Below, piece by piece: positions 34,411 through 42,595 of a stretch of 64,000 nt of DNA. The first letter of the stretch is position 1. Each line of letters begins with the position of its first letter. The DNA is from VMDJ01 sp965659945 (GTDB taxonomy: Bacteria; Pseudomonadota; Gammaproteobacteria; Chromatiales; Chromatiaceae), in the NCBI GenBank assembly GCA_965659945.1, contig CBFHYJ010000003.1, positions 1-64,000 of the forward strand, written 5' to 3'. The position numbers and the translations under genes were made by a program. The notes beneath the pieces were generated by a model. The model did no database searches and had not been told where the DNA came from. It saw nothing but the letters and a program-made list of their open reading frames with translations.

Positions 34411-35208
34411 TCAAGCAAACAAAGCCGCTAATTTTTCACCCGGCTCATCAGCGCGCATAAAGGCTTCGCCAACCAAGAAGGCGTTTACATTGTGCTCACG
34501 CATCAACGCCACATCTTCAGGTGCATGAATACCACTTTCGGTGACGACCAAACGGTCATCTGAAATTGAAGTCAACAAATCCAATGTCGTCTGTAGCGAG
34601 ACATCGAATGTACGTAGGTTACGGTTATTGATACCAATCATCGGATTAGGTACTTTCAGCGCACGCTCCAACTCTTCAGCATCATGCACCTCAATCAAAA
34701 CATCCATACCCAACTTCATGGCTAAGGCATTTAAATCTGCAAGCTGACGATCAGTTAAGCACGCCACGATCAATAAGATGCAATCCGCACTCATCGCACG
34801 CGCTTCATAAATCTGATAAGAATCAACTATAAAATCTTTACGAATCACTGGCAGTGAACAGGCTGCGCGTGCTTGCTTTAGATACGCATCACCACCTTGG
34901 AAAAAGTCGACGTCAGTCAGCACCGATAAGCACGCTGCGCCATGATCGGCATAGCTCTTAGCAATCTCAGCGGGCACAAAGTGCTCACGTAATACGCCTT
35001 TAGATGGAGATGCTTTTTTAATCTCTGAGATAACACCCGATTGCCCTGCTACAATTTTATCTTTCAACGATTGCACAAAGCCGCGTGGCGCATCTGCATC
35101 ATCAAGCTTTGCTTTTAACTGATCAAGCGAAACGCTCGCTAATCGCTCATCAATCTCTTCGAGCTTGCGTGCAACAATCTTTTTTAAGATATCCGGCGTA
35201 CCGCTCAT
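34411..35208 (-). CDS. trpC: Indole-3-glycerol phosphate synthase TrpC
   Basis: 265 residues; a TIM-barrel enzyme with VISEIKKASPSKGVLRE, LSVLTDVDFFQGGDAYLK, IRKDFIVDSYQIYEARA, IGINNRNLRTF and VTESGIHAPEDV. It closes the indole ring in tryptophan synthesis. It is a single-function protein, not fused to TrpF as in enteric bacteria. It overlaps trpD by four bases. Confidence 0.97.
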   Translation of the reverse strand: MSGTPDILKKIVARKLEEIDERLASVSLDQLKAKLDDADAPRGFVQSLKDKIVAGQSGVISEIKKASPSKGVLREHFVPAEIAKSYADHGAACLSVLTDVDFFQGGDAYLKQARAACSLPVIRKDFIVDSYQIYEARAMSADCILLIVACLTDRQLADLNALAMKLGMDVLIEVHDAEELERALKVPNPMIGINNRNLRTFDVSLQTTLDLLTSISDDRLVVTESGIHAPEDVALMREHNVNAFLVGEAFMRADEPGEKLAALFA

Positions 35209-36236
35209 GAATCCGCCTTAAAGGTTTGCGATAAAGCCGCAAGCTTTTCTAAGCGCGCCAAACCATCACCGCTATCGAGCACTTGCTGCGCTTTCTTCAC
35301 GCCATCAGCTAAGCTGCCCGCAAGGCCTGACACATAAATAGCCGCACCTGCATTCATCGCAACGATATCGCGTGCAGGACCTTTCTCACCGCTCAACAAA
35401 CCACGGATCATCGCCACGCTTTGATCTGGGCCATCGGCCTTAATGTAATCAATCGCCACACGCTGTAAATCAAACGCTTCAGGCTCAATCGTGTAGCGCG
35501 TGATCTCACCGTCTTTAAGCTCTGCCACATCGGTCACATCACCGATGCTGATTTCATCAAGACAATCGCGTGAATGCACCACCATCACATGGTTAGCACC
35601 CAGCTCTTTCAGCACATTAGCTAATGACTCGAGCAGCTCATCACTGAACACGCCCAGCACTAAATTCGGTACCCCCGCAGGATTGGTCAATGGACCCAAC
35701 ACATTAAAGACCGTACGTGCAGCCATTTCTTTACGTGGACCAATCGCGTGCTTCATGGCACTGTGATGACCTGGCGCAAACATAAAGCCCACACCGACCT
35801 CACGAACACATTGCTCAACTTGGTCACTACTTAACATCAAATTAATGCCAGCAGTTTCTAACGCATCCGCAGAACCTGACTTACTCGAAACTGAACGGTT
35901 ACCGTGCTTTGCCACATGCGCACCGGCAGCGGCAGCTACAAACATACTCGCCGTTGATACGTTAAAGGTACCTGACGCATCACCACCGGTACCGACGATA
36001 TCCACTGCATGATCTAAGCCGCTGATATTGACGCCACTGGCAAGCTCACGCATCACCTTTGCGGCCGCCGCGATCTCAGTCACGGTTTCGCCTTTCATAC
36101 GCAGGCCGATTAAGAAGCCACCGATCTGCGCATCGGTTGCACCGCCAGTCATGATGGTGGTCATCACTTCGGTCATCTCTGACGAGTTCAGATCTTGGCG
36201 TTGTAATACTGCATTAATCGCTTGAGACATATTCAT
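35205..36236 (-). CDS. trpD: Anthranilate phosphoribosyltransferase TrpD
   Basis: 343 residues with the PRPP-binding DIVGTGGDASGTFNVST and KHGNRSVSSKSGSADALE motifs. It joins anthranilate to phosphoribosyl pyrophosphate. AGGAGG nine bases upstream supports the ATG at 36236. It is not fused to TrpG. The 36-base gap to trpG contains little besides this ribosome site. Confidence 0.97.
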   Translation of the reverse strand: MNMSQAINAVLQRQDLNSSEMTEVMTTIMTGGATDAQIGGFLIGLRMKGETVTEIAAAAKVMRELASGVNISGLDHAVDIVGTGGDASGTFNVSTASMFVAAAAGAHVAKHGNRSVSSKSGSADALETAGINLMLSSDQVEQCVREVGVGFMFAPGHHSAMKHAIGPRKEMAARTVFNVLGPLTNPAGVPNLVLGVFSDELLESLANVLKELGANHVMVVHSRDCLDEISIGDVTDVAELKDGEITRYTIEPEAFDLQRVAIDYIKADGPDQSVAMIRGLLSGEKGPARDIVAMNAGAAIYVSGLAGSLADGVKKAQQVLDSGDGLARLEKLAALSQTFKADS

Positions 36237-36272
36237 AACAAGCGTCCTCCTGCTTTTTTGATTTTATCAGGC

Positions 36273-36851
36273 CTAACGCCCGTCAATAAAATTCTTCAGC
36301 ATGTCATGGCCATGCTCAGTCAAAATCGATTCAGGGTGGAACTGAACACCTTGAATATCTAAGGTCTTATGACGCACACCCATAATCTCATCACGCTTGC
36401 CGTTCACTTCTGTCCATGCTGTGACTTCTAGGCAATCAGGCAAGCTAGCCTGATCGATTACCAACGAGTGATAACGCGTCGCTAAGAAAGGATTCATCAA
36501 ATCACTAAACACACCCGTGTTCGCATGATGAATGGGCGAGGTCTTGCCATGCATCACCTCGCGCGCATGCACAATCTGTCCACCAAAAGCTTGGCCAATC
36601 GACTGATGCCCCAAGCACACACCCAAGATAGGCAACTTGCCGGCAAAGTGTTTAATCGCCTCTACCGAAATACCGGCTTCATGTGGCGTACAAGGTCCTG
36701 GCGAGATCACCAAGTGATCAGGCTTAAGCGCTTTGATCTGTTCGATGGTGATCTCGTCATTACGATAAACGCGCACATCGGCACCCAGCTCACCAAAGTA
36801 CTGCACGATGTTGAAGGTGAAGGAATCATAGTTATCGATCATCAGTAACAT
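36273..36851 (-). CDS. trpG: Anthranilate synthase component II (glutamine amidotransferase) TrpG
   Basis: The real start is ATG 36851 (MLLMIDNYDSFTFN), preceded by GAGG; an open frame extends 25 codons upstream into trpE but does not resemble the family. The 192-residue class I amidotransferase has the Cys nucleophile in GVCLGHQSIGQAFGG and the His-Glu pair in GVQFHPESILTEHG. It supplies ammonia to TrpE, and may also serve PabB in folate synthesis as in other bacteria with a single copy. It begins ten bases after trpE. Confidence 0.95.
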   Translation of the reverse strand: MLLMIDNYDSFTFNIVQYFGELGADVRVYRNDEITIEQIKALKPDHLVISPGPCTPHEAGISVEAIKHFAGKLPILGVCLGHQSIGQAFGGQIVHAREVMHGKTSPIHHANTGVFSDLMNPFLATRYHSLVIDQASLPDCLEVTAWTEVNGKRDEIMGVRHKTLDIQGVQFHPESILTEHGHDMLKNFIDGR

Positions 36852-36861
36852 AATCTTGTCC

Positions 36862-38358
36862 TCACTCTTCAATCGCTGACGACTCAAGGCCAGCTTCTGC
36901 CAAGGCCACGGCACGGAACACCGCACGACCTTTATTCATGGTTTCTTTCCATTCCAGATCAGGAACCGAATCAGCTACCACGCCGGCACCGGCTTGAATG
37001 TTCAACTGACCGTCTTTAATCACCGCGGTACGAATCGCAATCGCGGTATCCATATTGCCATTCCATGCCAGATAACCGACGGCACCCGAATACACGCCGC
37101 GCTTAACCGGCTCCAGCTCATCGATGATTTCCATCGCACGAATCTTAGGCGCACCCGATACCGTTCCCGCCGGGAAGGTCGCACGTAAAACATCCATCGC
37201 ACTCATCTTGTCACGCAACTGACCGGTCACATTCGACACGATGTGCATCACGTGTGAATAACGCTCCACCACCATCTTATCGGTCAGCTTCACACTGCCC
37301 ACTTCAGCCACACGACCGGCATCGTTACGGCCTAAATCAATCAGCATCAAATGCTCAGCAAGCTCTTTAGGATCCGCTAACAGCTCTTGCTCAAGCGCAA
37401 TATCTTCAGCGTCGTTATGACCACGGCGGCGTGTGCCTGCGATTGGACGCACAGTGACCTCACCATCCTCCAAACGCACCAAGATCTCAGGTGATGAGCC
37501 AACAATCTGGAACTCGCCCATTTCCATGAAGTACATGTACGGCGATGGGTTTAAGCCACGCAACGCACGATAAAGATCCATCGGCTGCGCATTAAACGGA
37601 ATGCTTAAACGCTGCGACAACACGACCTGCATGCAATCACCATCAAGGATGTATTGCTTAATGCGATCAACCGCCGCTTTAAAACCACTCTCGGTAAAGC
37701 CTGAGACAAAGTCTGCTTCGCTAATCGTGCGCGCAGGCTTAGATGGCAAGCGTGGTGCCGCGTTTTGCATTGCGTCACTTATCTCGCGCATACGCGCTTG
37801 GACAGTGTCTAAGGTATCGCCACGCTCAATGTTTGCGGTGACCACCAAATACATACGGCCGCGCAAATTATCAAATACCACGACCTCATCAGACACCATC
37901 ATCATGATGTCCGGCGTGTTCAACGGATCAGCTTTCTCGGCGTTACGCAGCTTAGGCTCGATATATGCAATCGTGTCGTAACCAAAGTAACCGACCAAAC
38001 CACCATGGAAGCGCGGTAAGTTATCCAGCTCTGGCACACGGAAGCGCGCCTTAAAGTCTTCGATGAACGCGAGCGGATCATCCACCTGATGCGTCTCAAA
38101 CACCTCGGCGTCTGTTTCTAGAGTGATCGTTTTATCGCGAACCACCAAACGCTCACGGCATGGCAAACCAATAATCGAATAACGCCCCCACTTCTCACCG
38201 CCTTGGACTGACTCAAACAAATAGCCATAAGGACCATCCACCAATTTCAGGTAGACGCTTAACGGGGTATCAAGATCGGCCAAAATCTCACAAGAAACCG
38301 GAATCCGGTTATAGCCCTCGGCCGTTAGGGCTTCAAATTTCTCAGGTGTCATACTCAC
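36862..38358 (-). CDS. trpE: Anthranilate synthase component I TrpE
   Basis: 498 residues with an N-terminal regulatory domain (LDTPLSVYLKLVDGPYGYLFESVQGGEKWGRYS, the tryptophan-binding region) and the chorismate-binding domain with GDCMQVVLSQR, RPIAGTRRRG, DLGRNDAGRVAEVGSV and FPAGTVSGAPKIRAMEIID. It converts chorismate to anthranilate with TrpG. No Trp-rich leader peptide or attenuator is visible upstream. Confidence 0.97.
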   Translation of the reverse strand: MSMTPEKFEALTAEGYNRIPVSCEILADLDTPLSVYLKLVDGPYGYLFESVQGGEKWGRYSIIGLPCRERLVVRDKTITLETDAEVFETHQVDDPLAFIEDFKARFRVPELDNLPRFHGGLVGYFGYDTIAYIEPKLRNAEKADPLNTPDIMMMVSDEVVVFDNLRGRMYLVVTANIERGDTLDTVQARMREISDAMQNAAPRLPSKPARTISEADFVSGFTESGFKAAVDRIKQYILDGDCMQVVLSQRLSIPFNAQPMDLYRALRGLNPSPYMYFMEMGEFQIVGSSPEILVRLEDGEVTVRPIAGTRRRGHNDAEDIALEQELLADPKELAEHLMLIDLGRNDAGRVAEVGSVKLTDKMVVERYSHVMHIVSNVTGQLRDKMSAMDVLRATFPAGTVSGAPKIRAMEIIDELEPVKRGVYSGAVGYLAWNGNMDTAIAIRTAVIKDGQLNIQAGAGVVADSVPDLEWKETMNKGRAVFRAVALAEAGLESSAIEE

Positions 38359-38548
38359 TTCTCACAACATCCAAACACAACGACGTAACACGACTAGCGA
38401 CGCCATCGCGCAGATGCAGCAGAACAACAGTGTGAGGTGGTTAAAACCATCGATAATAGACCCTAAAGATAGAGGCAGAACCTTATCCAAAAATGCCTGT
38501 TTTTCCAAGCATTTCAGTGCGTTTTTAGACAATCCTGCACAGCCTGAG

Positions 38549-38577
38549 CTGTTTCTGTGCCCCACTGCCCGTATACT
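38549..38577 (+). promoter_or_regulatory. Candidate promoter of the 38607 repeat-protein gene
   Basis: TATACT at 38572-38577 lies 30 bases before the start codon; the -35 position (CTGTTT) is weak. The -10 region is part of a 13-base string shared exactly with the promoter at about 3070. The 248-base gap between trpE and this gene otherwise shows no supported gene. Confidence 0.45.
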
Positions 38578-38606
38578 GCACCCAGTATTAGAGAGAGACC
38601 CTCGAA

Positions 38607-39167
38607 ATGAAAAAAATTATCGCCCTTTCGCTACCCATGGCACTGCTCATCGCCAGCACCGCTGCGAACGCCTTTTGGGGTTACGACAGTCAACGCGCCC
38701 AAGCGCAAAGCTATAACGAAAACCGCGGCAAAATTGATGGCCGTGGCAACGGTAGTGCCGAGATCGACATGGATTGCGACTGGGCAGCGAAAGGCAAAAG
38801 CGGCGGTAACGGTCTGTTTGATGCCTTTGGCATGAACAATCAAAACGGTTGGTTCCAAAATACCCGTCCAAATGGACAGTATGTGCCGCGTAGCCAACGT
38901 CGTGCGCAAACAGATGCCAATGTTAGTGGCGAAGGCCAGCTCGACCTCAACTGTGACTTCCGCGCTAAAGGTCTTGGCCAAGGCATGTTCCAAGGTCAGG
39001 GTAATCAACAACGCAATAACGGCTATCAGCAGCGAAACAACCACCAGCCTTCAGCGCCCTATCCGTACCAGTATCAATACGCACCGAATGGTTATCCTGG
39101 CTACCCCGCGCAGAACTATCCGCAAACCATGCCGTCATATCCTCCGAGTTATTACTACGGAAGATAA
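38607..39167 (+). CDS. Secreted Gly/Asn/Gln/Tyr-rich repeat protein (sulfur-globule-like)
   Basis: 186 residues with a signal peptide (MKKIIALSLPMALLIASTAANA). Two 15-residue units, GSAEIDMDCDWAAKG and GEGQLDLNCDFRAKG, each carry one cysteine. They share length and the G-x-[GA]-x7-[DN]-[FW]-x2-KG pattern, loosely, with GEGEATFSMNFSGKG of the 481-756 protein. The C-terminal 60 residues are low-complexity, rich in Gln, Asn, Pro and Tyr, ending YYYGR. It is probably a periplasmic or surface structural protein; the sulfur-globule comparison rests on composition. It is three bases upstream of a cytochrome c gene and lies on the opposite strand between gph and trpE. Confidence 0.8.
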   Translation: MKKIIALSLPMALLIASTAANAFWGYDSQRAQAQSYNENRGKIDGRGNGSAEIDMDCDWAAKGKSGGNGLFDAFGMNNQNGWFQNTRPNGQYVPRSQRRAQTDANVSGEGQLDLNCDFRAKGLGQGMFQGQGNQQRNNGYQQRNNHQPSAPYPYQYQYAPNGYPGYPAQNYPQTMPSYPPSYYYGR

Positions 39168-39170
39168 ATC

Positions 39171-39575
39171 GTGCTTAAACACGCCTGGGCTATTGGACTT
39201 TTATTGATTAGCAGCCTAGCCGAGGCGCGTTGGTATCAGCCCGAGCATGCCGAGCTGGGCAAACCGCTCTACGAAAAGCACTGTGCTAGCTGTCATGGCG
39301 CACAAGCTGAAGGCGCAAAAAACTGGAACGAGCGTCAAGCTGATGGTCGCTTCCCACCACCGCCGTTAAATGGCTCAGCACATATGTGGCATCACCCACT
39401 GCCTAATCTGGTCGGCACGATTCAATACGGTCAAGGCAACATGCCGGCATGGCAAGAGACACTTTCCATTCCGGAAAGCTTAGCAATCATCGCGTGGCTA
39501 CAAAATTACTGGCCAGATGATATTTACAAAGCGTGGGAACAATTGAACGCTAGGGCAAGGAATAACGCCCAGTGA
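39171..39575 (+). CDS. Small periplasmic cytochrome c
   Basis: Starting at GTG 39171, the 134-residue protein has a signal peptide (MLKHAWAIGLLLISSLAEA) and one haem-binding CASCH motif in YEKHCASCHGAQAEG. A methionine in GQGNMPAWQE is the probable second axial ligand, as in class I cytochromes c. The mid-region PPPPLNGSAHMWHHPL is His-rich and could bind metal. It is co-transcribed with the repeat-protein gene, suggesting a shared electron-transfer or envelope role. The electron donor and acceptor are unknown. Confidence 0.9.
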   Translation: MLKHAWAIGLLLISSLAEARWYQPEHAELGKPLYEKHCASCHGAQAEGAKNWNERQADGRFPPPPLNGSAHMWHHPLPNLVGTIQYGQGNMPAWQETLSIPESLAIIAWLQNYWPDDIYKAWEQLNARARNNAQ

Positions 39576-39687
39576 TATCAATGCCATTTTGAAAAATAAT
39601 CAAAATTAATCAAGTACCCTCTACACCGTGTCTAACAACGCATGAGGCATAATCGTCTTATCCACAACCGCATCAGCCGGATGATAA

Positions 39688-40356
39688 CTATAAAAGCGTT
39701 TTTAGCTCTTCCATCGAGTCGATCACCGCATCTGGGTTGTAATTGCGGATATCTTCACCATGGTTGTAGCCATAGCTCATGCAGACAATCTGGAAGCCCG
39801 CATTACGCGCTGCGGTGACATCACTTTTTGAGTCGCCAAGCATCAGCGAGTCTTCCGCGCCGACACCAAAATGCGCCGCCGCATGCAGCAAAGGCTGTGG
39901 GTCGGGCTTTTTCACCGGCAAGGTATCGCCAGAGACCACAATGCCGAATTCGTCATAGATACCGAGGCCTTTCAGCAAGGGGATGGTGAATTGCGCGTCT
40001 TTGTTAGTCACACAGCCAAGCAGATAGCCCTGCGACTTCATGTAATCCAAACCTTCGCGCACCCCCGGATATAAACATGAACGCTTCGAGGTGTTGTCTT
40101 TATACAGATCGAGGAAGATCGGATAGCCTTTAGCAAAATCTTCGTCACTTGGCTCGCCATCGAGTTGGCCAATTAATGCGCGTCTTGTTAGACGTTCGAC
40201 ACCGTTACCGACCCAATCGCGCACTTTCGACTCACCATGTGGCTCGCGACCCAGCGCTTTCACCATCTCATCCACGCAATACGCTAGATCCGGCACGCTA
40301 TCGACTAAGGTGCCATCGACATCAATCAGGATCATTTTTGGTTTACGTACTGCCAT
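39688..40356 (-). CDS. gph: Phosphoglycolate phosphatase Gph
   Basis: A 222-residue HAD phosphatase with LIDVDGTLVDSVPDLA, VTNKD, VKKPDPQPLLHA and MLGDSKSDVTAARNAG. It removes phosphate from 2-phosphoglycolate formed in DNA repair or by Rubisco. The position after rpe and before trpE is the classical gammaproteobacterial order; here the cytochrome/repeat-protein pair separates it from trpE. It starts 78 bases after rpe, with a terminator between. Confidence 0.93.
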   Translation of the reverse strand: MAVRKPKMILIDVDGTLVDSVPDLAYCVDEMVKALGREPHGESKVRDWVGNGVERLTRRALIGQLDGEPSDEDFAKGYPIFLDLYKDNTSKRSCLYPGVREGLDYMKSQGYLLGCVTNKDAQFTIPLLKGLGIYDEFGIVVSGDTLPVKKPDPQPLLHAAAHFGVGAEDSLMLGDSKSDVTAARNAGFQIVCMSYGYNHGEDIRNYNPDAVIDSMEELKTLL

Positions 40357-40380
40357 AGAAGTCTCGGTGGTTTGATCAAT

Positions 40381-40410
40381 AAAAAAGGCGAGTCTACCCG
40401 ACTCGCCTTT
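40381..40410 (-). terminator. Terminator downstream of rpe
   Basis: GGCGAGTC (40387-40394) pairs perfectly with GACTCGCC (40400-40407) over a five-base loop. On the minus strand six U residues follow. It lies between rpe and gph, so gph is expressed by read-through or from its own promoter. Confidence 0.88.
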
Positions 40411-40434
40411 GTATTTTCCCGCTTTTTCGTCGGT

Positions 40435-41121
40435 TTAGGCGTTTGCCAGTTCCGCGCGGAATTGCTTCACGATGCTGTCGTACTTGTTCGCATCCGACTC
40501 GTTACGACCACCGAAGATGCCAGAACCAGAAACGAAGGTATCTGCACCTGCCGCTGCGATCGCTGCGATGTTGTCGGCTTTCACGCCACCGTCGATTTCC
40601 AAACGGATATCACGACCTGAGGCATCGATGATCTTGCGCGCTTCTTTCAGCTTATCCAGCGCTGAAGGGATAAAGCTTTGACCACCAAAACCTGGGTTAA
40701 CCGACATCAATAGAATCATGTCGATCTTGTCGATCACGTAATCAAGGTAAGACAACGGCGTAGCTGGATTGAACACCAAGCCGGCTTTACAGCCTTCACT
40801 TTCGATCAACTGTAAGGTGCGGTCGATATGATCAGACGCTTCTGGATGGAAGGTGATGTAGGTTGCGCCCGCTTGTGCGAAGTCGCCAACAATACGATCG
40901 ACTGGACTCACCATTAGGTGCACGTCGATTGGTGCAGTAATACCGTGCTTGCGTAAGGCATCACATACCAAAGGACCGATGGTCAGGTTAGGCACATAGT
41001 GGTTGTCCATCACGTCGAAGTGAATGATGTCGCAACCTGATGCCAACACGTTGTCACATTCTTCACCGAGTTTGGCGAAGTCTGCAGAAAGGATTGATGG
41101 GGCGAGTGCGTAATCAGCCAT
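40435..41121 (-). CDS. rpe: Ribulose-phosphate 3-epimerase Rpe
   Basis: 228 residues; a TIM-barrel enzyme with LAPSILSADFAKLGEE, HFDVMDNHYVPN, DVHLMV, MSVNPGFGGQSFIP and EIDGGVKADN. It interconverts ribulose 5-phosphate and xylulose 5-phosphate in the pentose phosphate and Calvin pathways. GGAG lies just upstream of the start. It is probably transcribed on its own because of the terminator that follows. Confidence 0.97.
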   Translation of the reverse strand: MADYALAPSILSADFAKLGEECDNVLASGCDIIHFDVMDNHYVPNLTIGPLVCDALRKHGITAPIDVHLMVSPVDRIVGDFAQAGATYITFHPEASDHIDRTLQLIESEGCKAGLVFNPATPLSYLDYVIDKIDMILLMSVNPGFGGQSFIPSALDKLKEARKIIDASGRDIRLEIDGGVKADNIAAIAAAGADTFVSGSGIFGGRNESDANKYDSIVKQFRAELANA

Positions 41122-41255
41122 GCGTTTGCTCCATGCCGGAATTGTCCGGAAAAAAATAAGTTCTTTTTGCTCAAAAAAGAGCGCTTAATACGTTAAGTCG
41201 CGCCACTCTACCGGAAAGCGACCCCTATTACAGCCACCCCCTTTGGGAGATATCT

Positions 41256-42026
41256 ATGTCACTGAAAACACATGTTTTTCTTGGTTTAAGCCTATTTTGT
41301 AGTGCCGTTTTTGCTGCACCCGACTATGCGCGTGAGACGCGTATCGTGAATCAGATCGCCGATGCGATCATGGACGGTGAGATTGTGCAGCTAAATGATG
41401 GCGAGCGCGATTTCATGGGCATCTTCACAGAAAACCAAGCCGATACACGCAAAGGTGCAGTATTGGTATTACATGGCAAAGGCGCGAATGCTGACTGGAT
41501 GGACGTGGTGCAACCACTGCGCGTACGTTTGACCGAAGCAGGTTGGGACACGCTATCGCTGCAGTTACCGGTCGAATCGGCTGAAGCACCCGATAGCGCA
41601 TGGCTGCCGTTGGTAGAACCTGCGGCACAACGTATCGCGACGGGCATTGTTGAGCTGGAAACCCGTGGTCACGATCGCATCATGGTGGTGTCGCATAGCT
41701 TTGGCTCACGCATGGCAGCGCATTATTTAGCGCAAGGTGCGCCTCACACGGTAAAAGGTTATGTCTCGGTAGGTATGAGTTTGGATATGAAAAATCCTAA
41801 CGATGCGAACCTCGGTAACCTGAGCAAGATTGATCTGCCAATGTTGGATCTGTTTGGTTCGCGCGATCTACCCGGCGTATTGCAAAGCAATGCACTGCGC
41901 GCAAAAGCGGCAAGTCATAACAAAGGGTATTCGCAGCAAGAAGTTGCTAAGGCAGATCACTTCTTCGCCGGTCAAAGCGATGACCTGCTAGCGGCGGTGA
42001 ATGCGTGGTTAGATGCGCAGCCTTAA
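41256..42026 (+). CDS. Exported DUF3530-type alpha/beta hydrolase
   Basis: 256 residues with a signal peptide (to about residue 20, SAVFA). The hydrolase fold shows VLVLHGKGANADWMDV (oxyanion region), the nucleophile motif SHSFGS, an Asp in LFGSRD and a His in KADHFF, so the catalytic triad looks intact. GGGAG precedes the ATG. DUF3530 proteins are periplasmic and of unknown substrate. The fold is related to the degenerate N-terminal domain of the protein at 3103-4356. The 3' end overlaps the convergent SPOR gene by four bases. Confidence 0.85.
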   Translation: MSLKTHVFLGLSLFCSAVFAAPDYARETRIVNQIADAIMDGEIVQLNDGERDFMGIFTENQADTRKGAVLVLHGKGANADWMDVVQPLRVRLTEAGWDTLSLQLPVESAEAPDSAWLPLVEPAAQRIATGIVELETRGHDRIMVVSHSFGSRMAAHYLAQGAPHTVKGYVSVGMSLDMKNPNDANLGNLSKIDLPMLDLFGSRDLPGVLQSNALRAKAASHNKGYSQQEVAKADHFFAGQSDDLLAAVNAWLDAQP

Positions 42027-42592
42027 CGCGAGATTTTGACAAACATGCCTTTATAGCCACCTTTCTTGAGTTGGCTTAACAGGCTATTCGCTTTCGACTG
42101 CCCAAGGACTGGGGTGGTCGAAACTCGATAACGCACGCCGTCATCCAATGACGCTTCACTGATGGTTGATTCAACACCCAACAAAGCCACCTCGGCTTGA
42201 ATACGTTCGGCATGGGCACGTTTAGTTAATGAAGCGATCTGCACCACGAAACGTGAGGTCGCATCGGTATCGCGCGATGCACGAAGCTCAAACTTTTCAT
42301 CAGGTACGACCACTTCACGCTGACTTAAGTCTTTAAAGAAGGTGAAGCGGGTTTCAGGTTTTTCAGGCTGGATCTTTTTTGGCGGACCAACCGGCTTAGC
42401 GACTTCGCGCGGTTTACGCTCAGGCTCAGCACCGACCCACTCTGGCGCATTCGCCGGTGGTTGCATCTTTAGCCAGAACAAACCCATCACAAACACACCC
42501 AACAAAAACGCGACCGCTGCCCAAACGAAGGGAGAGGATGTTTTTTTCGCCGGTGCGCGGCGAGGTGAGACGTGTTTGTAATCGCGTGGCAT
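42023..42592 (-). CDS. SPOR-domain membrane protein (FtsN-like)
   Basis: 189 residues: a short basic cytoplasmic tail, one membrane span (about 22-41), a Pro/Lys-rich periplasmic linker and a C-terminal SPOR domain (about 112-189, with RFVVQIASLTKRAHAERIQAEV). SPOR domains bind denuded peptidoglycan at the division septum. It follows argS by three bases, the same order as priA-argS-SPOR in Pseudomonas. It may be the organism's FtsN or a related protein; the linker is short for FtsN. Confidence 0.88.
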   Translation of the reverse strand: MPRDYKHVSPRRAPAKKTSSPFVWAAVAFLLGVFVMGLFWLKMQPPANAPEWVGAEPERKPREVAKPVGPPKKIQPEKPETRFTFFKDLSQREVVVPDEKFELRASRDTDATSRFVVQIASLTKRAHAERIQAEVALLGVESTISEASLDDGVRYRVSTTPVLGQSKANSLLSQLKKGGYKGMFVKISR

Positions 42593-42595
42593 GCC

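Noticed and set aside
36852..36926. Upstream extension of trpG by 25 codons
   Set aside because: It overlaps the end of trpE and has no similarity to the amidotransferase family, whereas ATG 36851 has a ribosome site and begins with the conserved MLLMIDNYDSF.
38362..38565. 67-codon minus-strand ORF upstream of trpE, considered as a trp leader peptide
   Set aside because: It has a single Trp near the end, no ribosome site and no attenuator stem, so it is probably a chance frame.
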